Assembly (NCBI RefSeq): GCF_900258435.1 | Contig: NZ_LT992558.1 | Coordinates: 113,581-177,580, forward strand | Source: Carnobacterium divergens | GTDB lineage: Bacteria > Bacillota > Bacilli > Lactobacillales > Carnobacteriaceae | Length of the DNA: 64,000 nucleotides | Direction: 5' to 3' | Shown here: positions 9,276 to 17,750 of the stretch, one piece after another | How the letters are laid out: each line of letters opens with the position of its first letter | Numbering within the stretch: the first letter of the stretch is position 1 | Made by a program: the position numbers and the translations under genes | Notes under the pieces: model-generated | Seen by the model: only the letters and a program-made list of their open reading frames with translations | What the model was told of the DNA's origin: nothing | The model's database searches: none

Positions 9276-10685
9276 TTAATCTTGTTTTTTCCATTCTGGT
9301 TTTTTAAATTTGAAGATTAGTAACGCAATCACTACCATAATCACCGTTGCTGCTACTTGATAGATAATGTAACCGATATGACCACTTTCAGAAATTGAAG
9401 ATGGTGGAATCAAACTTACTAGAATTGTTACGATAACACTTAAGATTGAAAGTCCTGCAACAAACCACATTAAGCCATTGCCTTTACTTCCTAATCTAAA
9501 TGGACGTTCTACTTCTGGCATTTTGTAACGTAATTTAATTGCTGAAATGGCAATCAATAGATAAACGATGCAATAAAGAATCGTTGTTGTAATCGTAATA
9601 ATTAAGAACGCTGCACTAATATCTGGAATCACTACATATAAGAAAGATACAAGAGAGATGACGATTGCTTGGATCATGACAAATGTAATTGGAATTCCTT
9701 TAGCATTACGTTTTTGGAAGAATGGAGGAAGATTTCCTTCATCTGCCACTTTAATCATCGATTTACTTGGGCCTAAGACCCATGCACTTAATTGAACCAA
9801 TACCCCAACTAAAATCATTAGTGAAATAATGTTATTGAAAATTGATGGAATCCCTAAGTCTTGCGTCATAATTACAAATGGTTGTGTAATATTTGCTAAT
9901 TCCATTTTTCCTGCTGGTACGCTATCTGCCACACTTAAACCTGCTACTAAGTTGAAAACAACTAATAATAGAACAGATGCGATTACTGCGATTGGATAGT
10001 TGCGTTTTGGATTGTCGATATTATTTGCATGAACCGAAGAAATTTCAACCCCTGCAAAGATAAAGATAATTCCTGTTAAAGTTGGTAAGCTTCCTAAATC
10101 ACTGAAATCAGGTAATAATTTACCAGCTTCAAAATGACCTAAATAGCTATCTGCATTAATTCCGTGTTTTGCCATATAGAGTACGCCTAGAATCACTAGT
10201 GCTAAGAATGGGATATAAACACCGATAATTGCACCCCAGTCACCTGCGATTTTAACCATGTCAAATTTCAAGTTCAATAACGTAATTCCCCAATAAGAAA
10301 TTAAAATCATCACGAAGATGAAAATATTGTTTGTACCAAGTTCTGGACGGTTAATAACATAACCTAGTAATACGCCGACTGTTGAAGCAACCATTACCAT
10401 TCCAAAGAACATTTGCACCCATAGTAACCAAGAAGTAACAAAACCCCATTTTTCGCCAAGTGCGTTACGCACCCAAACTTGAGGACCTCCTTCTTCTGGC
10501 CAACCCGTTGATAATTCAGCTGACATTAACGCAATTGGTAATGCGAAGACACAGGCTGCTAATAACATATAGAAGATTTGCGACCATCCTGTTGAAGCTA
10601 ACGTTGGTACACTACGAACCGTTCCAAAGAAAGCCATTGTAATTCCAATTAAACCAAATAATGATAATTTTTTAGATTTTCCCAT
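9276..10685 (-). CDS. tyrP: tyrosine/tyramine exchanger (APC superfamily)
   Basis: A 469-residue integral membrane protein of the amino acid-polyamine-cation superfamily (glutamate:GABA antiporter-like branch) with about 12 membrane segments, from LSLFGLIGITMAFFGTVRS at the N-terminus to a basic tail ending FKKPEWKKQD. Next to tdc it is expected to exchange external tyrosine for tyramine, which together with the decarboxylase generates proton motive force. Here it precedes tdc, whereas the commonly described enterococcal order is tyrS-tdc-tyrP. It has a consensus promoter about 260 bases upstream. Substrate assignment rests on context. Confidence 0.88.
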   Translation of the reverse strand: MGKSKKLSLFGLIGITMAFFGTVRSVPTLASTGWSQIFYMLLAACVFALPIALMSAELSTGWPEEGGPQVWVRNALGEKWGFVTSWLLWVQMFFGMVMVASTVGVLLGYVINRPELGTNNIFIFVMILISYWGITLLNLKFDMVKIAGDWGAIIGVYIPFLALVILGVLYMAKHGINADSYLGHFEAGKLLPDFSDLGSLPTLTGIIFIFAGVEISSVHANNIDNPKRNYPIAVIASVLLLVVFNLVAGLSVADSVPAGKMELANITQPFVIMTQDLGIPSIFNNIISLMILVGVLVQLSAWVLGPSKSMIKVADEGNLPPFFQKRNAKGIPITFVMIQAIVISLVSFLYVVIPDISAAFLIITITTTILYCIVYLLIAISAIKLRYKMPEVERPFRLGSKGNGLMWFVAGLSILSVIVTILVSLIPPSSISESGHIGYIIYQVAATVIMVVIALLIFKFKKPEWKKQD

Positions 10686-10941
10686 AATAGCTTTACCACT
10701 CCTTTTTTAGTTTAGGAGTTTTCTGAGGTAATTGACTAATTGATAGCGCTGATGAAAATTCAATTAGTATCTTAAGTCAAAAAACTTCTATTAAATGCTG
10801 TTATCGATTTATTTCACAATTCAAAAAAACAAATAAACTAATGTTTCAATAACTTTATATAGTGATTTATGCATTATAAATTTGATTTTCAAATTCCAAA
10901 TAAAACCGATAAACAAATGCTAACTTGTTAATACATGCGTT

Positions 10942-10970
10942 AGTTTAGTCCTCAAAAATAAGTTTGTCAA
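10942..10970 (-). promoter_or_regulatory. promoter of the tyrP-tdc transcript
   Basis: On the minus strand TTGACA (10970-10965) and TAAACT (10947-10942) are 17 bases apart. Just downstream lies an imperfect palindrome with CTAAC/GTTAG ends (about 10919-10942) that overlaps the -10 region and could bind a regulator. Confidence 0.75.
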
Positions 10971-11184
10971 CACGCTTAAAACCCTTTAAATTAAAAGAAA
11001 ATTAGACTTTCAACAATTTCTTTGTTAGGGGTTTTCGTTAAAGCTTCACCTCGTTAACGCATTAAAGAAAAGGCGTGTAAAAGTGTTTTTAACGATATTT
11101 TTTATACATTTTTATTTAATTATACATAATTTTATCCACTCGGTTTAAAAATAAAGAAAACAACTTAAAGATAATTTTTTCACA

Positions 11185-11228
11185 AAAAAAGCTCTATTAA
11201 AGACTTTTCGAGTCCACAATAGAGAAAA
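11185..11228 (-). terminator. hairpin with U-run on the minus strand
   Basis: CTCTATT and AATAGAG form the outer stem with an inner GACT/AGTC stem. Read on the minus strand it is followed by seven Ts. It would end transcripts coming from the yerC side before the tyrP promoter. Confidence 0.65.
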
Positions 11229-11488
11229 ACATTACCTTGCGATTACGATTAAAATGATAACGAATTCGACATACAAAAAATTTATACAAAAAAACTCCTT
11301 CCATTTTTCTCTAACAAAAAAATAACGCACTTCAATATTGTCCTTATTCTTCCTAGTAACATGAAAAATAAAAAAGCTTAAAATGAGAAAACAACCTTTT
11401 TTACTCATTTTATTTCTCATCATTTTTTTAGTATTTTTTATTAAAATAACACTTTGTTTTTTTGAATCAACCTGTATTCAACAAAAAA

Positions 11489-11528
11489 AAGCCTTAACTA
11501 AGTTCGAAAACTAGTCACAGGCTTACTT
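11489..11528 (-). terminator. terminator of the yerC-like gene
   Basis: AAGCCT (11489-11494) pairs with AGGCTT (11519-11524); on the minus strand the stem is followed by eight Ts, directly after the yerC stop. Confidence 0.8.
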
Positions 11529-11852
11529 TTACTCTTCATTATTATTTGTTTGATCATTCTTTTCCAATTCAATTCGTTTAAACAACATGTCGTAAGAATT
11601 GTTCCCATCAAAAAGCGAACGTTTCACTCGAGCAATCGTTGCCGTACTTGCATGAGTCTCTTTTTCAATAACACTGTATGTCTTCTTTTCATGTAGCATT
11701 TTTGCAACTTGATAGCGTTGTACCATCGTTTTAATCTCATTTAATGTTAGTAAGTCATCAAAAAAAGCAAAGCATTCTTCTTTTGATTCCAATGCTAAAA
11801 TACCATCAAAAAATTCATCTAGCATTTGATCGCGTATTTTATCTATCTGCAA
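11529..11852 (-). CDS. yerC: YerC/YecD family TrpR-related regulator
   Basis: Small helical DNA-binding protein of the TrpR superfamily. The core LNEIKTMVQRYQVAKML and the helix-turn-helix ASTATIARVKRSL closely follow Bacillus YerC. I place the start at TTG 11852 (107 residues, MQIDKIRDQ...), which sits 8 bases after AAGGGG and aligns with the YerC N-terminus; the longer frame to 11870 begins with GTG inside the ribosome site. In Bacillus yerC lies near pcrA and ligA, but here it stands alone between tyrP-tdc and tyrS. A role in controlling the aromatic amino-acid genes is plausible from position only. No ligand is known for YerC proteins. Confidence 0.85.
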   Translation of the reverse strand: MQIDKIRDQMLDEFFDGILALESKEECFAFFDDLLTLNEIKTMVQRYQVAKMLHEKKTYSVIEKETHASTATIARVKRSLFDGNNSYDMLFKRIELEKNDQTNNNEE

Positions 11853-12111
11853 AATCAAAACCCCTTTCACAAACTTATCTTGATTCCTTTTTTAATAGTA
11901 TGCTCTTGGCTGATTATATCAAATTATTCACTAAAAGTCATGAAGTTATGTGAAGGAAAGTAAAATGAAATCCTTCTTTAAAACAACTTTAGCAGAAATC
12001 ACTTTTATTACGTAAAAATAAAAAAGAATTTTAAAAAAAAGAATATGCTTATTTTAATCTGTTTTCATTTCATTTTCATGCTCACATTTTTACTATTTTA
12101 CAATTTGCTTG

Positions 12112-12140
12112 TTGACAAAGTTTTTTTCTTGGACTATACT
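12112..12140 (+). promoter_or_regulatory. promoter of the tyrS T-box transcript
   Basis: TTGACA at 12112-12117 and TATACT at 12135-12140 are separated by exactly 17 bases, upstream of the T-box leader. Confidence 0.88.
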
Positions 12141-12164
12141 TTGGTCAATCTCATAAATAACTTA

Positions 12165-12419
12165 CTTTGAAAGAGCGCAGTAGCATGTTATCCCTGTTTA
12201 TAGAGAGCTAGAGGTCGGTGAAATCTAGCACAAATAACTTTTGCGAAATACACTCTGGAGTTTCTTGACTAACCTCAAGCGTTTTACAAACGTTATCTAG
12301 TAAATGAGTGACATTTACAACTTGGCTTTTGGGTTGTTTATGTAATTTGGGTGGTAACACGGTTAATTCGTCCCTATTAAACTGAAACTTTATGTTTTGG
12401 TTTGGTAGGGACTTTTTTA
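12165..12419 (+). ncRNA. T-box riboswitch, tyrosine-specific, upstream of tyrS
   Basis: The leader carries the T-box sequence TTGGGTGGTAACACGG at 12347-12362, which pairs with the uncharged tRNA acceptor end in the antiterminator. The likely specifier triplet is TAC (Tyr) at 12249-12251, within GCGAAATACACTC of stem I. A Rho-independent terminator follows: GTCCCTA at 12370-12376 pairs with TAGGGAC at 12406-12412, then a T-run. Uncharged tRNA-Tyr should stabilise the antiterminator and allow tyrS expression. The specifier choice is inferred from position and from the downstream gene. Confidence 0.92.
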
Positions 12420-12452
12420 TATTTCTAACTAATTTGAAGGAGTGAAGAACAC

Positions 12453-13712
12453 ATGAACATTATTGATGAATTACAATGGCGCGATGCCATCAACCAACAA
12501 ACTGACGCTGAGGGCTTAAGAGAACTTGTGGAGACGAAAAATATTTCATTGTACTGTGGAGTAGATCCAACTGGCGATAGTATGCACATTGGACATTTAA
12601 TTCCATTTATGATGATGAAACGATTCCAACTAGCTGGACATCACCCTTACATTTTAATTGGAGGGGCAACTGGTACAATTGGCGATCCAAGTGGTCGTAC
12701 ATCCGAACGCCAACTGCAAACAATGGAACAAGTTCAAGCAAACGTAGACGCCTTAACAGCACAAATGCAAAGCCTATTCGACTTTGGTGGAAATGACGAT
12801 GTGACTATGGTGAACAACTTTGACTGGACACATGATTTGACATTACTTGATTTCTTACGTGACTACGGTAAAAACTTTAACATTAACACAATGTTAGCTA
12901 AAGATATCGTTTCAAGTCGTTTAGAAACAGGAATCTCATTCACTGAGTTCACCTACCAAATTCTTCAATCAATGGATTACCTTCACCTATTCAAACACCA
13001 TGATGTTCAATTGCAAATTGGTGGCGCGGATCAATGGGGCAATATCACTGCTGGTTTAGATTTGATTCGTAAAAAAGAAGGCGCTGAAGCGAAAGCCTTT
13101 GGTTTAACAATTCCATTAATGTTAAAAGCAGACGGTACTAAATTCGGTAAAACTGCTGGTGGCGCAATCTGGTTAGATCCTAAGAAAACAACACCATTTG
13201 AGTTTTTCCAATTCTGGTTAAACCAAGATGATCGTGACGTTGTGAGATACTTGAAATTCTTCACTTTCTTAACAAAAGAAGAAATTGATGACCTTGCAAA
13301 CAAAGTGGCAACAGAACCACATAAACGTGAAGCTCAAAAAACGTTAGCTAAAGAAATGACCAACTTTGTACATGGTGCTGACGCATTAGCAGAAGCAGAA
13401 AAAATTACAGCTGCTTTATTCTCAGGTGACGTTAAAAATCTAAATGCGGATGAAATCGAAGAAGGCTTTAAAAATATGCCAACTTTCGAAGCAGCTAAAG
13501 AAGAAAAAAACATTGTGGACTGGTTAGTTGATCTTGGAATCGAGCCTTCAAAACGCCAAGCCCGTGAAGATATTAACAACGGCGCAATTTCAATGAATGG
13601 TGAAAAAGTTGAAAGCGTGGATGCTGTCGCTTCTCCAAGCAACTCATTTGACGAACGTTTCATTTTAATTCGTAAAGGCAAGAAAAATTACTCATTAGTT
13701 AAACTAGTTTAA
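12453..13712 (+). CDS. tyrS: tyrosyl-tRNA synthetase
   Basis: A 419-residue class I aminoacyl-tRNA synthetase of normal length. It shows the HIGH signature at residues 45-48, the KFGKT version of KMSKS at 230-234, tyrosine-binding GADQWG near 191 and a C-terminal S4 RNA-binding domain (about 350-415). It charges tRNA-Tyr in the cytoplasm. AAGGAG precedes the ATG. A Tyr T-box controls it, so it senses tyrosine supply, which the divergent decarboxylase cluster drains. In enterococci a tyrS copy is the first gene of the tyramine cluster; here it lies across the yerC gene in the opposite direction. Whether it is the only tyrS in the genome cannot be told. Confidence 0.97.
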   Translation: MNIIDELQWRDAINQQTDAEGLRELVETKNISLYCGVDPTGDSMHIGHLIPFMMMKRFQLAGHHPYILIGGATGTIGDPSGRTSERQLQTMEQVQANVDALTAQMQSLFDFGGNDDVTMVNNFDWTHDLTLLDFLRDYGKNFNINTMLAKDIVSSRLETGISFTEFTYQILQSMDYLHLFKHHDVQLQIGGADQWGNITAGLDLIRKKEGAEAKAFGLTIPLMLKADGTKFGKTAGGAIWLDPKKTTPFEFFQFWLNQDDRDVVRYLKFFTFLTKEEIDDLANKVATEPHKREAQKTLAKEMTNFVHGADALAEAEKITAALFSGDVKNLNADEIEEGFKNMPTFEAAKEEKNIVDWLVDLGIEPSKRQAREDINNGAISMNGEKVESVDAVASPSNSFDERFILIRKGKKNYSLVKLV

Positions 13713-13716
13713 TTTT

Positions 13717-13750
13717 AAAAAGGGATAAATTCGATTTTATCCCTTTTTAA
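13717..13750 (+). terminator. tyrS terminator
   Basis: AAAAAGGGATAAA pairs with TTTATCCCTTTTT across a short TTCGA loop. Confidence 0.88.
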
Positions 13751-13773
13751 TTACCTCATAAAAAGGAGCCCAG

Positions 13774-14286
13774 ATGATGATCCATTTAATTTCAGCAACT
13801 TCAAAAGAAGACGCCTTACTCTTAAACCAATTAGCTACTAAAATTTGGCAAGAACACTACATTCCAATCATCGGCGCGGACCAAGTTTCTTATATGCTAA
13901 CCAACTTACAATCGGCTGATAAAATGTTCCAAGACATCCAAAGTGGGATGACCTACTATTTAATCCAAGTTATAAAAGCCGACGGTACAAAAGAATGGGC
14001 TGGTTACGCAGGATTTGAAATCAAAGCAGACCACTTATTTCTAAGCAAACTTTATGTATTAGCTGATTTTAGACAACACGGCATCGGTTCTTTTGTTTTC
14101 CAACACATTCTCAAAGAAGCAAAATCAAGCAACTTACCTGCCATCCAATTAACAGTCAACAAATACAACGACAAGTCAATTGCAGCCTATCAAAAAATGG
14201 GCTTTACAACGATTAAAGAACAAGTTGCAGATATTGGTGGCGGCTATGTAATGGATGATTACGTGATGGAATATCGCATTTCATAG
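13774..14286 (+). CDS. GNAT family N-acetyltransferase
   Basis: A 170-residue acetyltransferase. The acetyl-CoA binding segment is LYVLADFRQHGIGSFVFQHIL (about residues 93-113, the Q/RxxGxG/A loop as RQHGIG), and the C-terminal NKYNDKSIAAYQKMGF motif is typical of the RimI-like and spermidine-acetyltransferase-like branches. The substrate is not identifiable. The first ATG at 13774 has AAGGAG 5 bases upstream; a second ATG follows at once. It stands alone between two terminators. Confidence 0.85.
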   Translation: MMIHLISATSKEDALLLNQLATKIWQEHYIPIIGADQVSYMLTNLQSADKMFQDIQSGMTYYLIQVIKADGTKEWAGYAGFEIKADHLFLSKLYVLADFRQHGIGSFVFQHILKEAKSSNLPAIQLTVNKYNDKSIAAYQKMGFTTIKEQVADIGGGYVMDDYVMEYRIS

Positions 14287-14302
14287 AACTTTTCAACGAT
14301 TA

Positions 14303-14356
14303 AAAAAACCTGACACAACTCAACCTCGTAAAGGCTGAATTGTATCAGGTTTTTCT
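14303..14356. terminator. bidirectional terminator between the GNAT gene and azlD
   Basis: AAAAACCTGA pairs with TCAGGTTTTT on either side of a partly paired loop, giving A- and T-runs at both ends. Confidence 0.8.
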
Positions 14357-14360
14357 TCTT

Positions 14361-14678
14361 TTAAAATACATATGTCAGCAATAAAATCGCCGCCAAACCA
14401 CCAATAACCGAAAGTCCCATTGACTTTGTTTTATAAGCAACTGCCATCACGATTACTGCCGCAATAATTTTCAAATTACTAAATAACGAAAAATCGCCAT
14501 CTACAATAAAAACATCTTTAAAGAACAAGGCCGCAAACAACGCAGCTGGAACGTATTTCATCCATTCATGAAACCATTCAGGAATATCACGCTTAGAAAA
14601 ATACATCATCGGAATTACTCTTGGCAGATATGAAACAAATGCCATTCCTAAGATTAATAGGATAAATTGACTATTCAT
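14361..14678 (-). CDS. azlD: AzlD-like branched-chain amino acid exporter subunit
   Basis: A 105-residue membrane protein with three or four hydrophobic segments and the AzlD signature SYLPRVIPM near the N-terminus. It overlaps the azlC gene by 8 bases. AzlCD-type pairs export branched-chain amino acids such as leucine analogues. The substrate here is inferred from the family. Confidence 0.88.
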   Translation of the reverse strand: MNSQFILLILGMAFVSYLPRVIPMMYFSKRDIPEWFHEWMKYVPAALFAALFFKDVFIVDGDFSLFSNLKIIAAVIVMAVAYKTKSMGLSVIGGLAAILLLTYVF

Positions 14679-15441
14679 GTGGTGTCGTTGCCTCCGTCTC
14701 TAACGGTTGTCGTGTTTTTTCTTTAAACTTTAGTTTGCCAGCAAGATTCCGTTTCTTTAATTGCTTTTCAATCATATAACCCGTAAACGAAGCAATGATT
14801 GTAGCTAAAATCAAGCCAATTGTACTTTTTAATATCAACATCGTCATAATTGAAAGCACACCAGAAAAAAGACCTACAAAAATAATTAATTTATTTTGCA
14901 ACTGCATCGTAAACATATAAATAAACATCGCTGTTAAAGCAAAATCAACAATATGAACATCTAGTGGAAGCACTGATCCTAACATTGTCCCTGCAACAGT
15001 ACTCGCTAACCAAGAAACCAATGAATAACGATTGACCATCAAAGCCTTATGGGCATTCCAACTTGGATCAGTGGAAAATTTCAAATAATTAACTGCATAA
15101 TTTTCATCATTGATACTTTTAGTAAACAAAGCTATAAAGCTGCGCTTTTCTTTTTTGATAAATGTCGATAAACTAGAACTAAGCAATATGTAGCGCAATT
15201 CTAAAAATAACGTCATCATGATAATCGAGAGAATTGGAGCTGAATCTACTAACATAGCTGCGGCCAAAAATTGAGCACCGCCAGAAAAGACTAAAAACGA
15301 GATAAGTGCGGTATACAATCCGTTAAATCCAACTTTTTGTAACAACACGCCACAAGCTAGACCAACAGGAATATAACTTAAGCAAAGTGGCATCGCAACT
15401 TTTAACGTTTCTTGCCAGACTGCTTTATTCTTCTTTAACAT
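14671..15441 (-). CDS. azlC: AzlC family amino acid exporter large subunit
   Basis: A 256-residue protein with about six to eight membrane segments and the AzlC motifs PLCLSYIPVGLACGVL and SGGAQFLAAAML. I set the start at ATG 15441, which has GGAGG at correct spacing; the frame extends to 15456 but that upstream ATG overlaps the ribosome site. A TATAAT -10 lies about 45 bases upstream on the minus strand. It forms a two-gene operon with azlD, ending at the shared terminator. The charged C-terminal tail (KQLKKRNLAGKLKFKEKTR) is cytoplasmic by the positive-inside rule. Confidence 0.9.
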   Translation of the reverse strand: MLKKNKAVWQETLKVAMPLCLSYIPVGLACGVLLQKVGFNGLYTALISFLVFSGGAQFLAAAMLVDSAPILSIIMMTLFLELRYILLSSSLSTFIKKEKRSFIALFTKSINDENYAVNYLKFSTDPSWNAHKALMVNRYSLVSWLASTVAGTMLGSVLPLDVHIVDFALTAMFIYMFTMQLQNKLIIFVGLFSGVLSIMTMLILKSTIGLILATIIASFTGYMIEKQLKKRNLAGKLKFKEKTRQPLETEATTPHE

Positions 15442-15693
15442 GAGACAATCCTCCATTTTACGTAGGTAAACAATGTGTCAATTATAACATAAAAAAATAA
15501 AAAATGATGCTTCTTTTTTCTGATAGACCAATAAGCTCTTTTGAATAAGAATTCATCCACAACCAAAATAAAGAAAAAGCTATTTAATTAGGCTTTTCAG
15601 CTATTTGGTTAATAAAGACTCATACCAAACTCATGTATTTCTTAGATTAAAAACCATAAAAAAAACGGTTTCAACTACATCAACAGACTTTCA

Positions 15694-16200
15694 TTACCTG
15701 CCATATAACGTTTCAAGACGTGCTTTAAACCTGTCCCGATTGTCTGTAAATTCAACAAAATAGTCTAGCTGCCATTTTTGTGTTGCTTGAGCTTGTTTGC
15801 TAGTTGGAGAATCCCAACTTGGATAAACCCGCATGGCCATTTTCCCTTTTTGTGAATCTGTCCGTAAAATATGTCGCTCTATCAAAACACCTTTAGGAAA
15901 GACAAATTGTCCTATTCTCTCTCCAAGAAAAGTTGTCACTACTAACAAATCTGGACTTTCCTTTTCATGAAAAGCTTGATTTTTATTTAAAGGATCTTTC
16001 TCCCAAAATGCAACAAACTGTCCAATTTTTGTTGGAGTAATTTTAGCAACCCGAAAACGAATCGATAGTTGATTTAATTGGAAAACGCCACCTGCATACT
16101 CCCTATTCTGCACTTCTTCAGATACGTTTTTCACCATAAATTGATTTGGACGATAGAAAATCGAATCGATTTGCAACATACACTCTTTAAAGTAATCCAA
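15694..16200 (-). CDS. MepB family protein
   Basis: A 168-residue soluble protein matching the MepB family (third gene of the staphylococcal mepRAB locus), seen in FRVAKITPTKIGQFVAFWEKD and in PDLLVVTT...GQFVFPKGVL. The function of MepB proteins is not settled. There is no MepR or MepA gene beside it. The start is TTG at 16200 with an AAGGAAG ribosome site; the next in-frame ATG (codon 8) has none. Confidence 0.8.
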   Translation of the reverse strand: MDYFKECMLQIDSIFYRPNQFMVKNVSEEVQNREYAGGVFQLNQLSIRFRVAKITPTKIGQFVAFWEKDPLNKNQAFHEKESPDLLVVTTFLGERIGQFVFPKGVLIERHILRTDSQKGKMAMRVYPSWDSPTSKQAQATQKWQLDYFVEFTDNRDRFKARLETLYGR

Positions 16201-16315
16201 TTCCGCACTTCCTTTTTTTATCTATTATAACATTTTTTGATAAAATAAGAGTTGACTCTTACACAATGAGACGGTTTACAATAAACTTATAACCATTCTA
16301 TATAGGAGGTACACC

Positions 16316-16846
16316 ATGAAAAACTATGAAACGAAACAAGACTTACTTGATGAAATCAAAAAAAAACACGAAAAATACGATTCCGAATTCGACGCTATTC
16401 CCGAAGCTTTAAAAAACACCCGAATTGAAGAAGTTGACCGCACCCCTTCCGAAAATTTATCTTATCAAATTGGTTGGATTCAACTCCTTCTTAGCTGGGA
16501 AACAGCAGAGCAAAAAGGTCTCCACGTAACCACTCCGACTCCTGATTACAAATGGAATAATTTAGGCGGACTTTATCAATCTTTTTATGATAAATATGGG
16601 AACCTGCCCTTGACTGCGCAAAGAAAATTATTACAAGATTCATTAACCGAACTTTACACACTTATAGAATCCTTTTCTGATGATGAACTATTCTTACCTA
16701 ATCAGCGTTCTTGGGCAACGACTAAAGCGATGTGGCCTGTTTGGAAATGGATTCATATCAACACAGTAGCTCCTTTTACAAACTTTAGAACAAAAATTCG
16801 TAAGTGGAAAAAAAGCGTTTTAATTGAAAAAACATTAGACAACTAA
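16316..16846 (+). CDS. ClbS/DfsB family four-helix bundle protein
   Basis: A 176-residue all-helical protein of the ClbS/DfsB (DUF1706) family, with the conserved [14 protein letters not shown] in helix 2 and the C-terminal [22 protein letters not shown]. coli ClbS protects against colibactin, and DfsB-like proteins belong to the DinB-like superfamily. Whether this member detoxifies anything is unknown. The ribosome site TAGGAGG precedes the ATG. The terminator overlaps its stop codon. Confidence 0.85.
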   Translation: MKNYETKQDLLDEIKKKHEKYDSEFDAIPEALKNTRIEEVDRTPSENLSYQIGWIQLLLSWETAEQKGLHVTTPTPDYKWNNLGGLYQSFYDKYGNLPLTAQRKLLQDSLTELYTLIESFSDDELFLPNQRSWATTKAMWPVWKWIHINTVAPFTNFRTKIRKWKKSVLIEKTLDN

Positions 16847-16864
16847 CGGTCTAATGTTTTTCTG
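16831..16864. terminator. terminator after the ClbS-like gene
   Basis: AAACATTAGAC pairs with GTCTAATGTTT around the stop codon and is followed by T-rich sequence. Confidence 0.75.
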
Positions 16865-16867
16865 TTT

Positions 16868-17626
16868 TTAAAAGAATGATCCTAATAAGCTAGCAAAAAT
16901 AATTCGAACAAAGAATAATAGAACCGCACCTGCTACTGCACCACTCGCTAAGGCTAGGTAAAAGGTATCCAAACGACTTTTATTTTCATTGAAAACAATC
17001 GTTACTAAAAAAGCAACAAAATAAATCATTAAATTAAAGATCGCTAAGTAGGTAATCATATCTAAAACGGAATAACCAATAATACTTAAAATAGCCATGA
17101 TTGCTGTTACAATAATTGAACCATTCAATAAACTAAAGAAATACAATGAAAATGATTTCCACTCCATCTCATTTTTCATCACTAAATGATTAAACCCATA
17201 GGACACACCTGCTAATAACGCTAGTTGAATACCTGTTGCAATAAAGATTTTAAAGAACATTCCTAGCGTTTCCATCATGTTACTATCAGAAAAAAGCCCA
17301 CTGTATGGAGAAGCTGAAACTAATCGTGCCATACAAAATGCGGTAAATAATGAAATCAATCCAACTGAAACTAGACCATACCACCATTGACCTGCATGGT
17401 CTTTTTTTAATGGTGTTTTCAAGGTTTGACGTAAATACGACCAGTAATGATGAGCATGTTCTTTAATCACTGCTGAATCAACATTTCCTGTATTAGACTC
17501 ATCTGCTCCTTTTTCTGAAACGACCTCTTCTTGTAACAAATCTGTCCTCTCTTTGTCTTCACCACAATTTGGACAAACATTCTGCTCCTCAGCTAATTCG
17601 GTTTGACATTTTTCACATTGTTTCAT
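16868..17626 (-). CDS. zinc-ribbon membrane protein
   Basis: Begins with a zinc ribbon, CEKC...CPNC within the first 25 residues, then a charged linker (about 30-70) and five or six membrane helices (about 80-250). I place the start at ATG 17626 (252 residues), preceded by AAAGGGGGA and directly followed by the ribbon; a start at 17656 would add ten residues and has a weaker AAAAGGG site. Proteins of this layout are common in Firmicutes and are not functionally defined. No neighbour suggests a pathway. Confidence 0.75.
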   Translation of the reverse strand: MKQCEKCQTELAEEQNVCPNCGEDKERTDLLQEEVVSEKGADESNTGNVDSAVIKEHAHHYWSYLRQTLKTPLKKDHAGQWWYGLVSVGLISLFTAFCMARLVSASPYSGLFSDSNMMETLGMFFKIFIATGIQLALLAGVSYGFNHLVMKNEMEWKSFSLYFFSLLNGSIIVTAIMAILSIIGYSVLDMITYLAIFNLMIYFVAFLVTIVFNENKSRLDTFYLALASGAVAGAVLLFFVRIIFASLLGSFF

Positions 17627-17750
17627 CGATAAAAATCCCCCTTTTTTATTAGGCATAATTGCCCTTTTAATAGTTTGGCATAGATATTTATAAATATCAA
17701 TAACAATAATTATCTATAATTCCAAAAAAAACACTCTTATTAAAAAAGTG

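Larger units (their letters stand above)
10686..11488. other. long AT-rich regulatory gap upstream of tyrP
   Basis: About 800 bases without a convincing gene. It contains the tyrP promoter, a roughly 250-base tyrP leader with no T-box signature, and a strong hairpin at 11191-11224. A 63-codon minus-strand reading frame at 11232-11423 ends just before that hairpin but has a weak ribosome site and an unusual composition, so I do not call it a gene. Confidence 0.6.

Noticed and set aside
10686..10941. Second T-box in the tyrP leader
   Set aside because: No GGTGG-type T-box sequence or terminator pair is present on the minus strand.
11232..11423. 63-codon minus-strand reading frame ending beside a terminator hairpin
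   Set aside because: Weak ribosome site, AT-driven composition and no recognisable similarity; insufficient for a gene call.
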